Assembly (NCBI GenBank): GCA_019187195.1
Contig: JABAQT010000079.1
Span: 1-53,358 of the forward strand
Source: Bryobacteraceae bacterium
Lineage (GTDB): Bacteria; Acidobacteriota; Terriglobia; Bryobacterales; Bryobacteraceae
Length of the DNA: 53,358 nucleotides
Direction of reading: 5' to 3'
Every line of letters begins with the position of its first letter. The stretch's first letter is position 1. Below are positions 17,566 through 25,251 of the stretch, in pieces. Position numbers and translations under genes: made by a program. The notes under the pieces were generated by a model. That model had not been told where the DNA came from. It saw only the letters and a list, made by a program, of their open reading frames with translations, and did no database searches.

Positions 17566-18149
17566 ACCAGGCATCGCTCAGTTCCATCTTTCTCGACTCG
17601 CTGCTGATCAACAATTTCGTGCTCAGCGTCTTTCTCGGCATCTGCCCGTTCATTGGGGTGTCCGGCAAGTTCGCCACCGCCTGGCGCATGGGCGTCTCCG
17701 TTATTTTCGTTATCACGGTAAGCAGCGTTCTGGCGTACGCTTCGAACCTGCTGCTGGTGTTCCTGCATGCCGAATACCTGCGGATCATCATGTTCATCGT
17801 GATCATAGCCTCGACGGTGCAGTTGCTCGAGATGTTCATCAAGAAGACGAGTCCGGTGCTGTTCCGCGCCCTCGGCATCTATCTGCCGCTGATCACCACC
17901 AATTGCGCCGTCCTTGGCGTGGCCTTGTTCCAGACCGCGCGCGAATACTCCTTCGCGCAAAGCGTCGTTTTCGCCGTTGGCGCGAGCGCCGGATTCGCGC
18001 TTGCCCTGGTCATCATGTCCGTCATCCGGGAGCGGCTCGAGCTTTCCGACGTTCCCGGCGTGGCGCGCGGCACGGCTCTCGTGCTGATGCTGGCCGGCAT
18101 CCTCTCGATGGCTTTCATGGGGTTTGCCGGCATGGGAGGAGGCGCCTGA
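17562..18149 (+). CDS. rnfA: Rnf complex subunit A, membrane subunit
   Basis: RnfA is a 195-residue, six-helix membrane protein, homologous to NqrE and in inverted topology to RnfE. Landmarks are NNFVLSVFLGICPFIGVSGK near the N-terminus (the Cys is a predicted iron ligand) and YLPLITTNCAVLGVALF with the second conserved Cys. The ATG at 17562 overlaps the rnfE stop by 4 bases and gives the family N-terminus MNQASLSSIFLDSLL. The open frame upstream of it lies inside rnfE and is rejected. It is followed after 3 bases by the small Cys-rich membrane protein. Confidence 0.96.
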   Translation: MNQASLSSIFLDSLLINNFVLSVFLGICPFIGVSGKFATAWRMGVSVIFVITVSSVLAYASNLLLVFLHAEYLRIIMFIVIIASTVQLLEMFIKKTSPVLFRALGIYLPLITTNCAVLGVALFQTAREYSFAQSVVFAVGASAGFALALVIMSVIRERLELSDVPGVARGTALVLMLAGILSMAFMGFAGMGGGA

Positions 18150-18152
18150 TCC

Positions 18153-18362
18153 ATGCTTCTCGATTCATTGAAAGCCGTTGGCGGGATCCTGCTGCTGATG
18201 GCGATATGGTTCGCCGTGCAGGCATTCCTTCGCAAGCGGACCGCGCGGCACGACGCTGATGTGCTCGAGGACATGGCGCACGGCTGCGGAGCCTGCGGCC
18301 ATTCCGGCGCGTGCCCGGTTCAACCGGATTCCAAGGAGGAGATACACCAATGCCGGCCCTGA
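18153..18362 (+). CDS. small Cys-rich single-span membrane protein, NqrM-like candidate
   Basis: This is a 69-residue protein with one N-terminal membrane helix (VGGILLLMAIWFAVQAFL), a short basic stretch (RKRTARH) and a cysteine cluster HGCGACGHSGACPVQP, plus a Cys near the end. The general design of one helix followed by a Cys-rich tail is that of NqrM, the assembly factor for the intramembrane iron centre of Na+-NQR. The gene sits directly after rnfA, whose iron-binding site is homologous to that of NqrE. I did not recognise the NqrM sequence signature itself, so the match is in design and location only. It overlaps the following FNR gene by 13 bases. A fused or decayed remnant is unlikely given the tight operon spacing. 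Confidence 0.72.
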   Translation: MLLDSLKAVGGILLLMAIWFAVQAFLRKRTARHDADVLEDMAHGCGACGHSGACPVQPDSKEEIHQCRP

Positions 18363-19246
18363 TTCCAAACCAAGGCAGCCCCCTGATGACTCTCGATGAA
18401 TACGACATCAGCCATCCCTATACAGCCACGCTCATCTCGAGTGAGAGAATCACTCCCAGGACCGGACCCGAGGTTCGTCATCTTGTTTTTCAGCTTCCCG
18501 ACGACACAAGCTTCGACTTCCTCGAGGGGCAGAGCATTGCCGTCCTCGTGCCCGGGCCGCATGAGTTCGGCAACAAACAACACATCCGCCTCTATTCCAT
18601 CGCCAGCACGAGGCGCGGCGACGCGGCCCAGCCGGGAGCCATCTCCATCTGCGTGCGCCGCTGTTTCTATATTGATGATGTGAGCGGCGAGCGCTATCCC
18701 GGCAAGGCCTCCAACTACCTGTGCGATGCCGTACCCGGCAATCAAATCCAGATTGCCGGACCCTATGGAGCCCACTTCCTCATGCCGGCGGATGAAACCC
18801 GCAACCTGCTGATGGTGGGCGCCGGAACCGGCATCGCTCCGTTCCGCGCGTTCATCAAGCACATCTACGAGGAGATCGGCGGCTGGGAAGGCAAGGTGCG
18901 GCTCTACTATGGAGCCCGCAGCGGCATGGAGATGCTCTACCATAACGATCTCAACCGCGATCTGGGCCTTTTTTATGACGAGAGATCGTTCCGGGCTTTC
19001 GAGGCCGTGAGCGCCCGGCCGTTTTTCGAAGAGACGTCGACGCTTGACCGCCTGCTGGTGGAGCACCAGATCGAAGTCTGGGAGATGATCAATGACCCGA
19101 AGACACATGTCTATATCGCCGGGCTGCGCGAAGCCGCCGGGAAGTTCGAGAAGGCGATGATCGCCATGGCAGGTTCGGCCCAGGCCTGGTCGGGCAAGCG
19201 GAAGCAACTGATCGAAGAGAAACGGTACGCCGAACTGCTGTACTGA
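18350..19246 (+). CDS. ferredoxin-NADP+ reductase, plant-type FNR fold
   Basis: This 298-residue flavoenzyme has the FNR fold. An N-terminal FAD-binding barrel contains RLYSIAS (80-86), and an NADP-binding domain contains GAGTGIAPFRAF (157-168). The C-terminus ends KRYAELLY with an aromatic Tyr, as in plant-type FNRs. It should move electrons between reduced ferredoxin and NADP(H). The ATG at 18350 has a very strong ribosome binding site (AAGGAGGA, 9 bases upstream). The open frame starts earlier, but this ATG is best. It is the last gene of the rnf operon and overlaps the small Cys-rich gene, which suggests translational coupling. The context lets one ferredoxin pool feed both NAD (through Rnf) and NADP (through FNR). 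A BoxA-like reductase role is a less likely alternative. Confidence 0.9.
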   Translation: MPALIPNQGSPLMTLDEYDISHPYTATLISSERITPRTGPEVRHLVFQLPDDTSFDFLEGQSIAVLVPGPHEFGNKQHIRLYSIASTRRGDAAQPGAISICVRRCFYIDDVSGERYPGKASNYLCDAVPGNQIQIAGPYGAHFLMPADETRNLLMVGAGTGIAPFRAFIKHIYEEIGGWEGKVRLYYGARSGMEMLYHNDLNRDLGLFYDERSFRAFEAVSARPFFEETSTLDRLLVEHQIEVWEMINDPKTHVYIAGLREAAGKFEKAMIAMAGSAQAWSGKRKQLIEEKRYAELLY

Positions 19247-19275
19247 TGGATCGGTTTATGTCCGCGTATTTCCGG

Positions 19276-19572
19276 CTATCTCTGAGGCTCGCGCAAAAAC
19301 AGGACAACGCGGTTCGTAGTCCAGGTTGGCACGCCACACCCGAAAAAATCGGTGTCTTCCGTCCAAACTGGGCAGGCCATCGCCAATGCCGTGGCCAGGA
19401 TCGGCCAGCCGTCAGTCAGGGTTCCGGGGGCCAGTGCCCCGCCTGATACTGTGATATCGGGTACGAAGAATGACACTTGCCCCGCGTAAGTCTCGATAAC
19501 TTCGCATACACGCCGCCCCAGTACGGCTCGCACCAGAATGTTGGCGTCGACGACGAGGGCTCTAACTGGCAT
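19276..19572 (-). pseudogene. PIN-domain protein remnant with central deletion
   Basis: The reading frame gives 98 residues, beginning MPVRALVVDANILVRAVLG and ending with WPILATALAMACPVWTEDTDFFG and a short tail. These ends match the two ends of a PIN-domain ribonuclease family of about 140 residues. The middle, which normally carries a helical segment and a catalytic Glu, is replaced by about a dozen unrelated residues (SGGALAPGTLTD). The N-terminal Asp and the C-terminal Glu/Asp remain. Loss of the central acidic residue suggests an inactive product or a decaying gene. No antitoxin gene is visible upstream. The gene lies between two unrelated operons. A functional shortened protein cannot be ruled out. 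Confidence 0.6.
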
Positions 19573-19664
19573 TCCGGTACTTCGCGCGGGCGGTCCGGAC
19601 TCCAGATAGCCGTACACATGTTAGCGCTTTCTCCCGTGACGTAACCGCACGAAGGAAGAGAACC

Positions 19665-20720
19665 TCAGGGCAGCTCGCCGGCGTCGAATGTGAGATCGCG
19701 GTCGAGAACCATTTCCACTCCGGAGCCCTTGGAGAGGATGATCTCCGGGCCGCGGCGCAGCAGTACTCCCGCCAACCCGGCGGCCGCTCCCGCCGCCGCG
19801 CCGGCGCCCGTGTTTCCGCCGAGCCTGCCGATGCCGGCGCCGGCAGCGGTTGCTCCGCCCACGGTCTTGACGTCACCGGCTTTGTTCGCGCGGCCCTGGA
19901 TCTTGCCTTCACTCCCTTCCACGGCTTGATCCCCGGCCGAACTCAGCCGGCTTCGCAGATCGCGCGCGACGCCGTTTGGCAGGGTGAGGGAATCAAAGCG
20001 CAGATAGATCTCCGCGCGGCCCTTGACGCGGCCGGCGCGTGTTGCGGCGGTTAACGTCGCGGCGACCTGGCTTCGGGGAGGAATGACAACGCGGCCTTCG
20101 GCGAGGATGGGGAATGTGGTTTCGAGATATACGCGGTCGCCCGTCCTTGCCTGCTTCGAGGTCAGGCTGTGAACAGTGGCAAGAGGGATCTTTGTTCCTC
20201 TGGGGACGACAAAGCGGCGGATCACTGCGGGTGGCGGCTCACGCCGCGCTATCAAGGCGGCCGGAGGCCGCTCGGCGGCGTTCGTACCGGAGCCCTCGCG
20301 CTCATAGACAAGGGTCGATTCCGATTCTCCTCCCCCCGCCAGATACTGGCGGCGGATGGTGAACGTGTTCCGGTCCCTCGATAGCGTCCAGCGGTCCATG
20401 AGAGTGTACCGCCGGGAGCCCGAGGCGAGGGTGTTGATGAGCAGCGAGCTGCCCTCCCACTTGAGCAGGCTGCTGAAGGAAGTTCCCGCCGCGGTGTTCG
20501 CGGAGGATTGTCCGGCCGTGTTATAGGTCCAGTTTGTCTCGCCCTGGCAGCGAACGGTATCCCCGCTCATTTCGACGCGCAGGGTCCGGTCCGCGGGAAA
20601 GGGAAGGCCGCGGATGGAACTGCGCTGGGGGTTGAGATTCCATACGCCGGAAAAATCCCGGTCGGGATCCGCTGCCTGGAGCGCGGCAAGGAACAAAAGC
20701 GCGAACACCGCAATGCGCAT
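19665..20720 (-). CDS. secreted protein of unknown function with VirB10-like beta domain
   Basis: This 351-residue protein has a signal peptide (MRIAVFALLFLAALQAA). The N-terminal domain to about residue 130 has a lipocalin-like look: FSGVWNLNPQRSS, RVEMSGDTVRCQGE and YTLMDRWTLSRDRNTF. The C-terminal domain begins with VPRGTKIPLATVHSLTSK and continues through YLETTFPI, GRVVIPPRSQVAATL and YLRFDSLTLPNGVARD, then a Gly/Ala-rich helix and VLLRRGPEIILSKGSGVEMVL. This second domain is shared with the protein at 24264-25073. It resembles the beta-barrel of VirB10/TrbI-type proteins (GT-IP, IP-GS motifs), a remote similarity from pattern only. The function is unknown. It is transcribed away from the large surface protein gene at 20918. 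Confidence 0.82.
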   Translation of the reverse strand: MRIAVFALLFLAALQAADPDRDFSGVWNLNPQRSSIRGLPFPADRTLRVEMSGDTVRCQGETNWTYNTAGQSSANTAAGTSFSSLLKWEGSSLLINTLASGSRRYTLMDRWTLSRDRNTFTIRRQYLAGGGESESTLVYEREGSGTNAAERPPAALIARREPPPAVIRRFVVPRGTKIPLATVHSLTSKQARTGDRVYLETTFPILAEGRVVIPPRSQVAATLTAATRAGRVKGRAEIYLRFDSLTLPNGVARDLRSRLSSAGDQAVEGSEGKIQGRANKAGDVKTVGGATAAGAGIGRLGGNTGAGAAAGAAAGLAGVLLRRGPEIILSKGSGVEMVLDRDLTFDAGELP

Positions 20721-20760
20721 TTTGACCGCCTTTGGAGCCCAAGTATACCACCGAAAGTGA

Positions 20761-20789
20761 GAAAGGCGCTTTGAAATAAAGCGCCTTTC
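20761..20789. other. 12-bp perfect hairpin between divergent genes
   Basis: GAAAGGCGCTTT (20761-20772) and AAAGCGCCTTTC (20778-20789) form a perfect 12-base-pair stem with a 5-base loop (GAAAT). It lies in the 197-base gap between two divergent genes, upstream of both. That makes it an unlikely terminator for either neighbour, and no T-run follows on the plus strand. It could be a leader structure, an operator or a small repeat element. The rest of the gap shows nothing I can name. Confidence 0.6.
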
Positions 20790-20917
20790 GTCGCGTCGAT
20801 CAGAGTTTACCCTGGATTAGAAGCGTTCTGGTCCCCTTCTCATCGGGGCAGTCCCATTGTCGCAATCACGAGTGGTTCGCGCAACCCATTACCCCTGGTA
20901 CCCCACGGTGAGCTAGA

Positions 20918-23900
20918 TTGATAAATAGGCTTCAGGCCGTCCATCGCGTGTTCCGAACCACCGCTCTCATTTTCACCGTGATTTTCCCCTTGCTGGCGGC
21001 GGCCTCCTCCGGCCATCTTGCGCTGCCGCAAATGGTCCGCCTCATGCGGGCGGAAGCTCCACTGGCTTTCGAGGCCAATCGAGGCCAGGCGCATTCATCG
21101 GTCCAATACCTTGCCCGCACTTCGAATTTCACCCTCTTTCTGACGGATAGGGAACTGGTTGCCGCCGCATCGGGAGCCGGATTCCGCATGACGCTCGAGG
21201 GCTCCGACCCGCTCAGCCGCTGGACCGCCGAATCGAAGCCGGCTGGAGTCACCAGCTATCTGAAAGGCCGTGACCCGGCGAAGTGGATCACCAAGGTTCC
21301 GAATTACGCCGCCCTGCGGCGCCGTGTCTATCCGGGAATCGACATGGTGCTGCGGGGGACTCGCCAGCGGCTCGAATACCAGTTCGAGATCGCCGCACAC
21401 GCCGATCCGGCGCTGCTGCGATTCGCTTTCCGCGACGCCGCGGCTTCGCTCAGCCCCACGGGCGGCCTCGTGCTTCATACGCCGAAAGGAGACTTCCGGC
21501 ACGAGGAACCCGCCGCCTACCAGATTTCGGGCGGAAAGCGGAGAAACGTGAGCATCGCCTTCACGCTGTCCGAAGAGAAGACCGCGGGGTTCCACCTGGG
21601 CGACTATGACTCCGCCCTCCCCCTGGTCATTGATCCCGTCATCTCCTACTACGGCTTTTATGGAGGCAGCGCCGGCGACTCGGCCGCCGCCGCCGCCGCG
21701 GACCCCTCGGGCGATCTCTATGTCACCGGCTGGACCGATTCGCTCCAATTCCCACTTGGCGGATCGCCATACCGCGACTACAATTCGGGCGCGCGTGACA
21801 TCTTCGTGAGCAAGCTCTATTCGAACGGCGCTTTCGTCTGGTCCACCTACGTCGGCGGAACGAACAACGACGAGGCCACCGCGCTCGCCATCGATTCCTA
21901 CGGCAACAGCTACCTCACGGGCGCCACCTCGTCGCCCGATTTCCCCACCACCACAACCGCTTTTCAACACACCTACGGCGGCGGAGGGGACGCCTTTGTG
22001 ATCAAGCTCAACGTGGAGGGATCGAGCCTCACTTACAGCTCCTACCTCGGGGGAAGCGGCCTCGAGTCCGGGCGGGGTGTGGCCGCCGACGGGCTTGGAT
22101 ACGCGACATTTACGGGCTACACATCGTCTACTGATTTCCCGGTCTCGAAGGCCCATCAGAGCGCTTCGGGCGGCGGCGAGGATGTGTTCCTGTTCAAGCT
22201 GCACGCCAACTCGTCGGAGGTGATCTACTCGACCTATTTCGGCGGCAGCGCCGACGACGAAGCCCATGCCGTTGCTCTCGACGCTAACGGCGGCGCCTAC
22301 ATCACCGGCCGCTCCACCTGTTCCACGCTGCCCGCCGGGGCCGCGCTCGGTCCCGGCGGCGGAACCGACATCTTCGTAATGAAGTGGAAATCGGCGGGCG
22401 GCGGAGCGGATTACATTACTTGCGCGGGCGGCAACGGCGTGGACTCCGGCCATGCGATCGCCGTCGATTCGCAGGGCAGCGCCTACGTCACCGGCTTCAC
22501 ATCCTCGACCGACTTCCCGGTCTATCTGCCCTTGCAAAGCGCCTATGGCGGCGCGCTCGGCGGTTCCATCGGCGACGCTTTTGTATTCAAACTGAACGCG
22601 GCCGGGTCTTCGCTGCTCTATTCCACCTACCTGGGCGGCGGGCGGGATGACTGGGGGCAGTCCATCGCCGTCGATTCGCTTGGGTCGGCGTTCGTGTCGG
22701 GCATCACCTTTTCAAACGACCTGCCGAAGGCGGCAGGGGTCCCCGGACCGGCGGCCGGAGTTCGCAGCGGATTCCTGGCCCGGCTCTCCCCGCAAGGCAC
22801 GAGCGTGGCGCAATCCTACTTCTTCGAAGGCATCGCCGCGAGCGACCGCTATGCGCTCGCCCTCGACATGAAGGGCGGTCTCTATGTCGCCGGCGGAGCC
22901 TCCTCGAACTTCCGTATCCCCTCCGCCGCCGCCCCTCCCCTGCGGAACTTTACCGGCCCCGTTCAGGATGCGTTCCTCGCCCGGCTCGCCATGGCCAGAT
23001 TGCAGGTTTCACGCGATACGGTTCCGGCGACAGTGTCACCCGGCTCGGCCTTCCAGTTCACCCAGCGCCTGGTCAACCGCGGCCCGGACGATGCCGAATC
23101 CGTCACCTTCCAGGGCACGCTCCCGCAGGGCATGACCGTCACCGCCTGCACCGCCTCGATTGCGCTGTGCGCGAATTCGGCTTCGGCTTTCCGCGTCGAT
23201 CTGCCTGTGCTGAAGGCCGGGACGGGAGTCGAGGTGAATCTTTCCGTCAGTCTCGCTCCGGGCGGACCCACCTCTTTCATTGTCTACAGCAGCGCCGCTT
23301 CCCTGACCTATGATCCGCTGCTCGAGGATAACAGCCTTGCGGCGGCATTCTTCACGGCCGCGCCCGGCACGGTGTGCGCTTACGCCCTCGACACGCAGGC
23401 GCTCAGCCTTCCGCCGGCCGGTGGGTTCGCTTCGGTGAACGTGTCCACCGGCTTCTTCTGCCCCTGGACCGCCTCTACGTCCACCGGCTGGATCGCAGCC
23501 GCCTCGCCGGGGGCCAGTTCAGGGAATGGCAACTTCACCGTTAGCGTGGCCCCGAACACTTCCGGCGTCCCCCGGATCGGCAGTTTTCTCGTCGCCGGCC
23601 AGCGCGTCCTGGTGCTGCAGCAGGGCACGCCGCCTCCCATCCCTTTCATTCAGCCTTTCGCCGATGTCCCCGCCGGCCACCCCTTCCACGACTCGATCCA
23701 GTTGATGCGTTTTTATGGGGTTACGACAGGCTGCACCACCACGAATTACTGTCCGGACGCGCCCACCACGCGCGGACAGATGGCCGTCTTCATCGTGCGC
23801 GCCCTCCTGGGGACCGATAACTTCCCCATGCCGGCCGCCCAGTTCTTTTCCGATGTCCCGGCCGGCCACCCGCAGTACCGCTACATTCAGAAATTGAGGG

Positions 23901-24205
23901 AGCTCGGAATCACGAATGGCTGCGACGCTTCCCGCTATTGCCCGGATGATCCCGTGACGCGCAGCCAGATGGCGTCCTTTCTCATCCGCGGCCGGCTGGC
24001 GGCGTCTCCCTCGCAACCTTTTGCTTTCCCCAATAATTTCGCCTTCAGCGATGTCCCGGTGAGTTCGCCGGCCTATCCCGCCATCCAGAAGATGAAGGAA
24101 CTCGGCATCACGTCGGGCTGCGGCGGCACGAGATATTGCCCCGATGACACCACCACTCGCGGTCAGATGGCCGTGTTTCTGGTGCGGGCGTTTCTGACGC
24201 CATAG
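20918..24205 (+). CDS. large secreted SBBP beta-propeller protein with SLH domains
   Basis: This 1,095-residue exported protein has a signal peptide near residues 10-32. An N-terminal domain follows that is common to bacterial propeller proteins (APLAFEANRGQ, VQYLARTSNFTLFL). SBBP repeats cover roughly residues 240-690, each with YSTYLGG, AVDSxGxAYVTG and TSSTDFPV-type elements. A DUF11-like domain (693-815), a BACON-like domain (819-905) and three SLH-type repeats with paired Cys (GCTTTNYCPD, TTRGQMAVF; 908-1095) complete it. The SLH repeats suggest attachment to the cell envelope. The longest frame starts at a TTG at 20918. A GTG at 20948 would give a cleaner signal peptide, and neither has a clear ribosome binding site. 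It is flanked by two paralogous secreted proteins. Its role is unknown; adhesion or matrix building is a guess. Confidence 0.9.
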   Translation: MINRLQAVHRVFRTTALIFTVIFPLLAAASSGHLALPQMVRLMRAEAPLAFEANRGQAHSSVQYLARTSNFTLFLTDRELVAAASGAGFRMTLEGSDPLSRWTAESKPAGVTSYLKGRDPAKWITKVPNYAALRRRVYPGIDMVLRGTRQRLEYQFEIAAHADPALLRFAFRDAAASLSPTGGLVLHTPKGDFRHEEPAAYQISGGKRRNVSIAFTLSEEKTAGFHLGDYDSALPLVIDPVISYYGFYGGSAGDSAAAAAADPSGDLYVTGWTDSLQFPLGGSPYRDYNSGARDIFVSKLYSNGAFVWSTYVGGTNNDEATALAIDSYGNSYLTGATSSPDFPTTTTAFQHTYGGGGDAFVIKLNVEGSSLTYSSYLGGSGLESGRGVAADGLGYATFTGYTSSTDFPVSKAHQSASGGGEDVFLFKLHANSSEVIYSTYFGGSADDEAHAVALDANGGAYITGRSTCSTLPAGAALGPGGGTDIFVMKWKSAGGGADYITCAGGNGVDSGHAIAVDSQGSAYVTGFTSSTDFPVYLPLQSAYGGALGGSIGDAFVFKLNAAGSSLLYSTYLGGGRDDWGQSIAVDSLGSAFVSGITFSNDLPKAAGVPGPAAGVRSGFLARLSPQGTSVAQSYFFEGIAASDRYALALDMKGGLYVAGGASSNFRIPSAAAPPLRNFTGPVQDAFLARLAMARLQVSRDTVPATVSPGSAFQFTQRLVNRGPDDAESVTFQGTLPQGMTVTACTASIALCANSASAFRVDLPVLKAGTGVEVNLSVSLAPGGPTSFIVYSSAASLTYDPLLEDNSLAAAFFTAAPGTVCAYALDTQALSLPPAGGFASVNVSTGFFCPWTASTSTGWIAAASPGASSGNGNFTVSVAPNTSGVPRIGSFLVAGQRVLVLQQGTPPPIPFIQPFADVPAGHPFHDSIQLMRFYGVTTGCTTTNYCPDAPTTRGQMAVFIVRALLGTDNFPMPAAQFFSDVPAGHPQYRYIQKLRELGITNGCDASRYCPDDPVTRSQMASFLIRGRLAASPSQPFAFPNNFAFSDVPVSSPAYPAIQKMKELGITSGCGGTRYCPDDTTTRGQMAVFLVRAFLTP

Positions 24206-24263
24206 GCCGCCTGGCGCGAAACTTCCTTCGCCGGAGCCGCGTTTGTATGTTATGTGGGATAGA

Positions 24264-25073
24264 ATGAGGCGAGGTGATTTGACCGTGCATCTGTTGCTGG
24301 CTGGTCTCAGCGCCGCTCTGCTTTTCGCGCAACAGGAACCGGCCCCCGCCGCGGCGGCGCACCCGGTTAAGCCCGGCGAGTATAACGTCGAGCCTGGAAC
24401 GCGGATCCCCCTAAACCTGATTAACAGCGTAAGCACGCGCAATGCGGCCGAGGGTGACCGCGTCTACCTCGAGACGGCGTTCCCTATTGTCATCAGCGGC
24501 AGAATCGTCATTCCCCCCGGCAGCTACGTGGCCGGCACCGTCACCCAGGTGAAACGTCCGGGGCGCGTGAGGGGGAAGGGCGAATTGTATATTCGTTTCG
24601 ATTCGCTGACGCTCCCTAACGGTGTCACACGCGATTTCCGGGCGCGCGTCAGCGGCCTCGACGGCAGAAGCGCCGAAGAGCTCGACCGCAAGGAGGGTAA
24701 GGTTGTCAGCGAGGGCAACAAGTCCGGCGATGCGCGCACGGTGGGGGAGACCGCGGTTACGGGAACATGGATCGGGACAGTGGCGGGCGCCGCGGCGGGA
24801 CGTCCGGGACTGGGGGCAGGCATGGGAGCAGCGGCCGGGGCCGCGGCGGGAATGGTCGGGGTTCTTCTGTCGCGCGGTCCGGACGCGATACTGGCAAAAG
24901 GTACGACGATCGAAATGGTACTGGACCGGCCGTTGTATTTCGAGGACGCGGAACTCGATTTCACAAACGGGATGAAGAGAGTGCCGATCGACGGGGGAGC
25001 CGCTCCGGCGAGTCGAGGGCGGGAGAGCGGGATGCCCGGGATAGGGAGGCGGCCTGGGAGAGGGATTCCGTAG
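24264..25073 (+). CDS. secreted protein, paralogue of the 19665-20720 product
   Basis: This is a 269-residue exported protein starting MRRGDLTVHLLLAGLSAALLFAQ. Its core, with EPGTRIPLNLINSVSTRN, VYLETAFPI, GRIVIPPGSYVAGTV and YIRFDSLTLPNGVTRD, is clearly homologous to the C-terminal half of the protein encoded at 19665-20720. It also has the Gly/Ala-rich segment and LLSRGPDAILAKGTTIEMVL. It lacks the N-terminal lipocalin-like domain of that paralogue and ends in a Gly/Arg/Pro-rich tail. Several starts are possible (TTG 24243, ATG 24252, ATG 24264, GTG 24285). ATG 24264 gives the best signal peptide, while GTG 24285 has the better ribosome binding site (GAGGTGA). Function unknown. It follows the propeller gene by 58 bases and may be co-transcribed with it. 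Confidence 0.8.
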   Translation: MRRGDLTVHLLLAGLSAALLFAQQEPAPAAAAHPVKPGEYNVEPGTRIPLNLINSVSTRNAAEGDRVYLETAFPIVISGRIVIPPGSYVAGTVTQVKRPGRVRGKGELYIRFDSLTLPNGVTRDFRARVSGLDGRSAEELDRKEGKVVSEGNKSGDARTVGETAVTGTWIGTVAGAAAGRPGLGAGMGAAAGAAAGMVGVLLSRGPDAILAKGTTIEMVLDRPLYFEDAELDFTNGMKRVPIDGGAAPASRGRESGMPGIGRRPGRGIP

Positions 25074-25089
25074 GGAGTGATTTGACTCC
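25074..25089 (+). terminator. weak terminator-like hairpin
   Basis: GGAGT and ACTCC pair around the loop GATTTG, starting inside the last codon region of the secreted protein gene. They are followed by a T-rich stretch (TGCATTTCGTCTTTATTT). The stem is only 5 bases, extendable by a G-U and an A-U pair, so termination strength is doubtful. The following gap to 25252 shows no other structure. Confidence 0.3.
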
Positions 25090-25251
25090 TTGCATTTCGT
25101 CTTTATTTCGCACAATTTCTCCTCCGAGTAGTACGGTATTAGTCTCTGGTACCCTGAGGCTAATGTCGATTCCAGCATAGGTACTAATATGTTTTGAGAA
25201 TTGCGATCTATTCTACCCGTCCCGTGGTGCCGATATGATCACTACGAGACG

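Noticed and set aside
20761..20789. Rho-independent terminator reading of the 12-bp hairpin
   Set aside because: It lies upstream of both flanking genes and no T-run follows on the plus strand, so it is listed as an unexplained hairpin instead.
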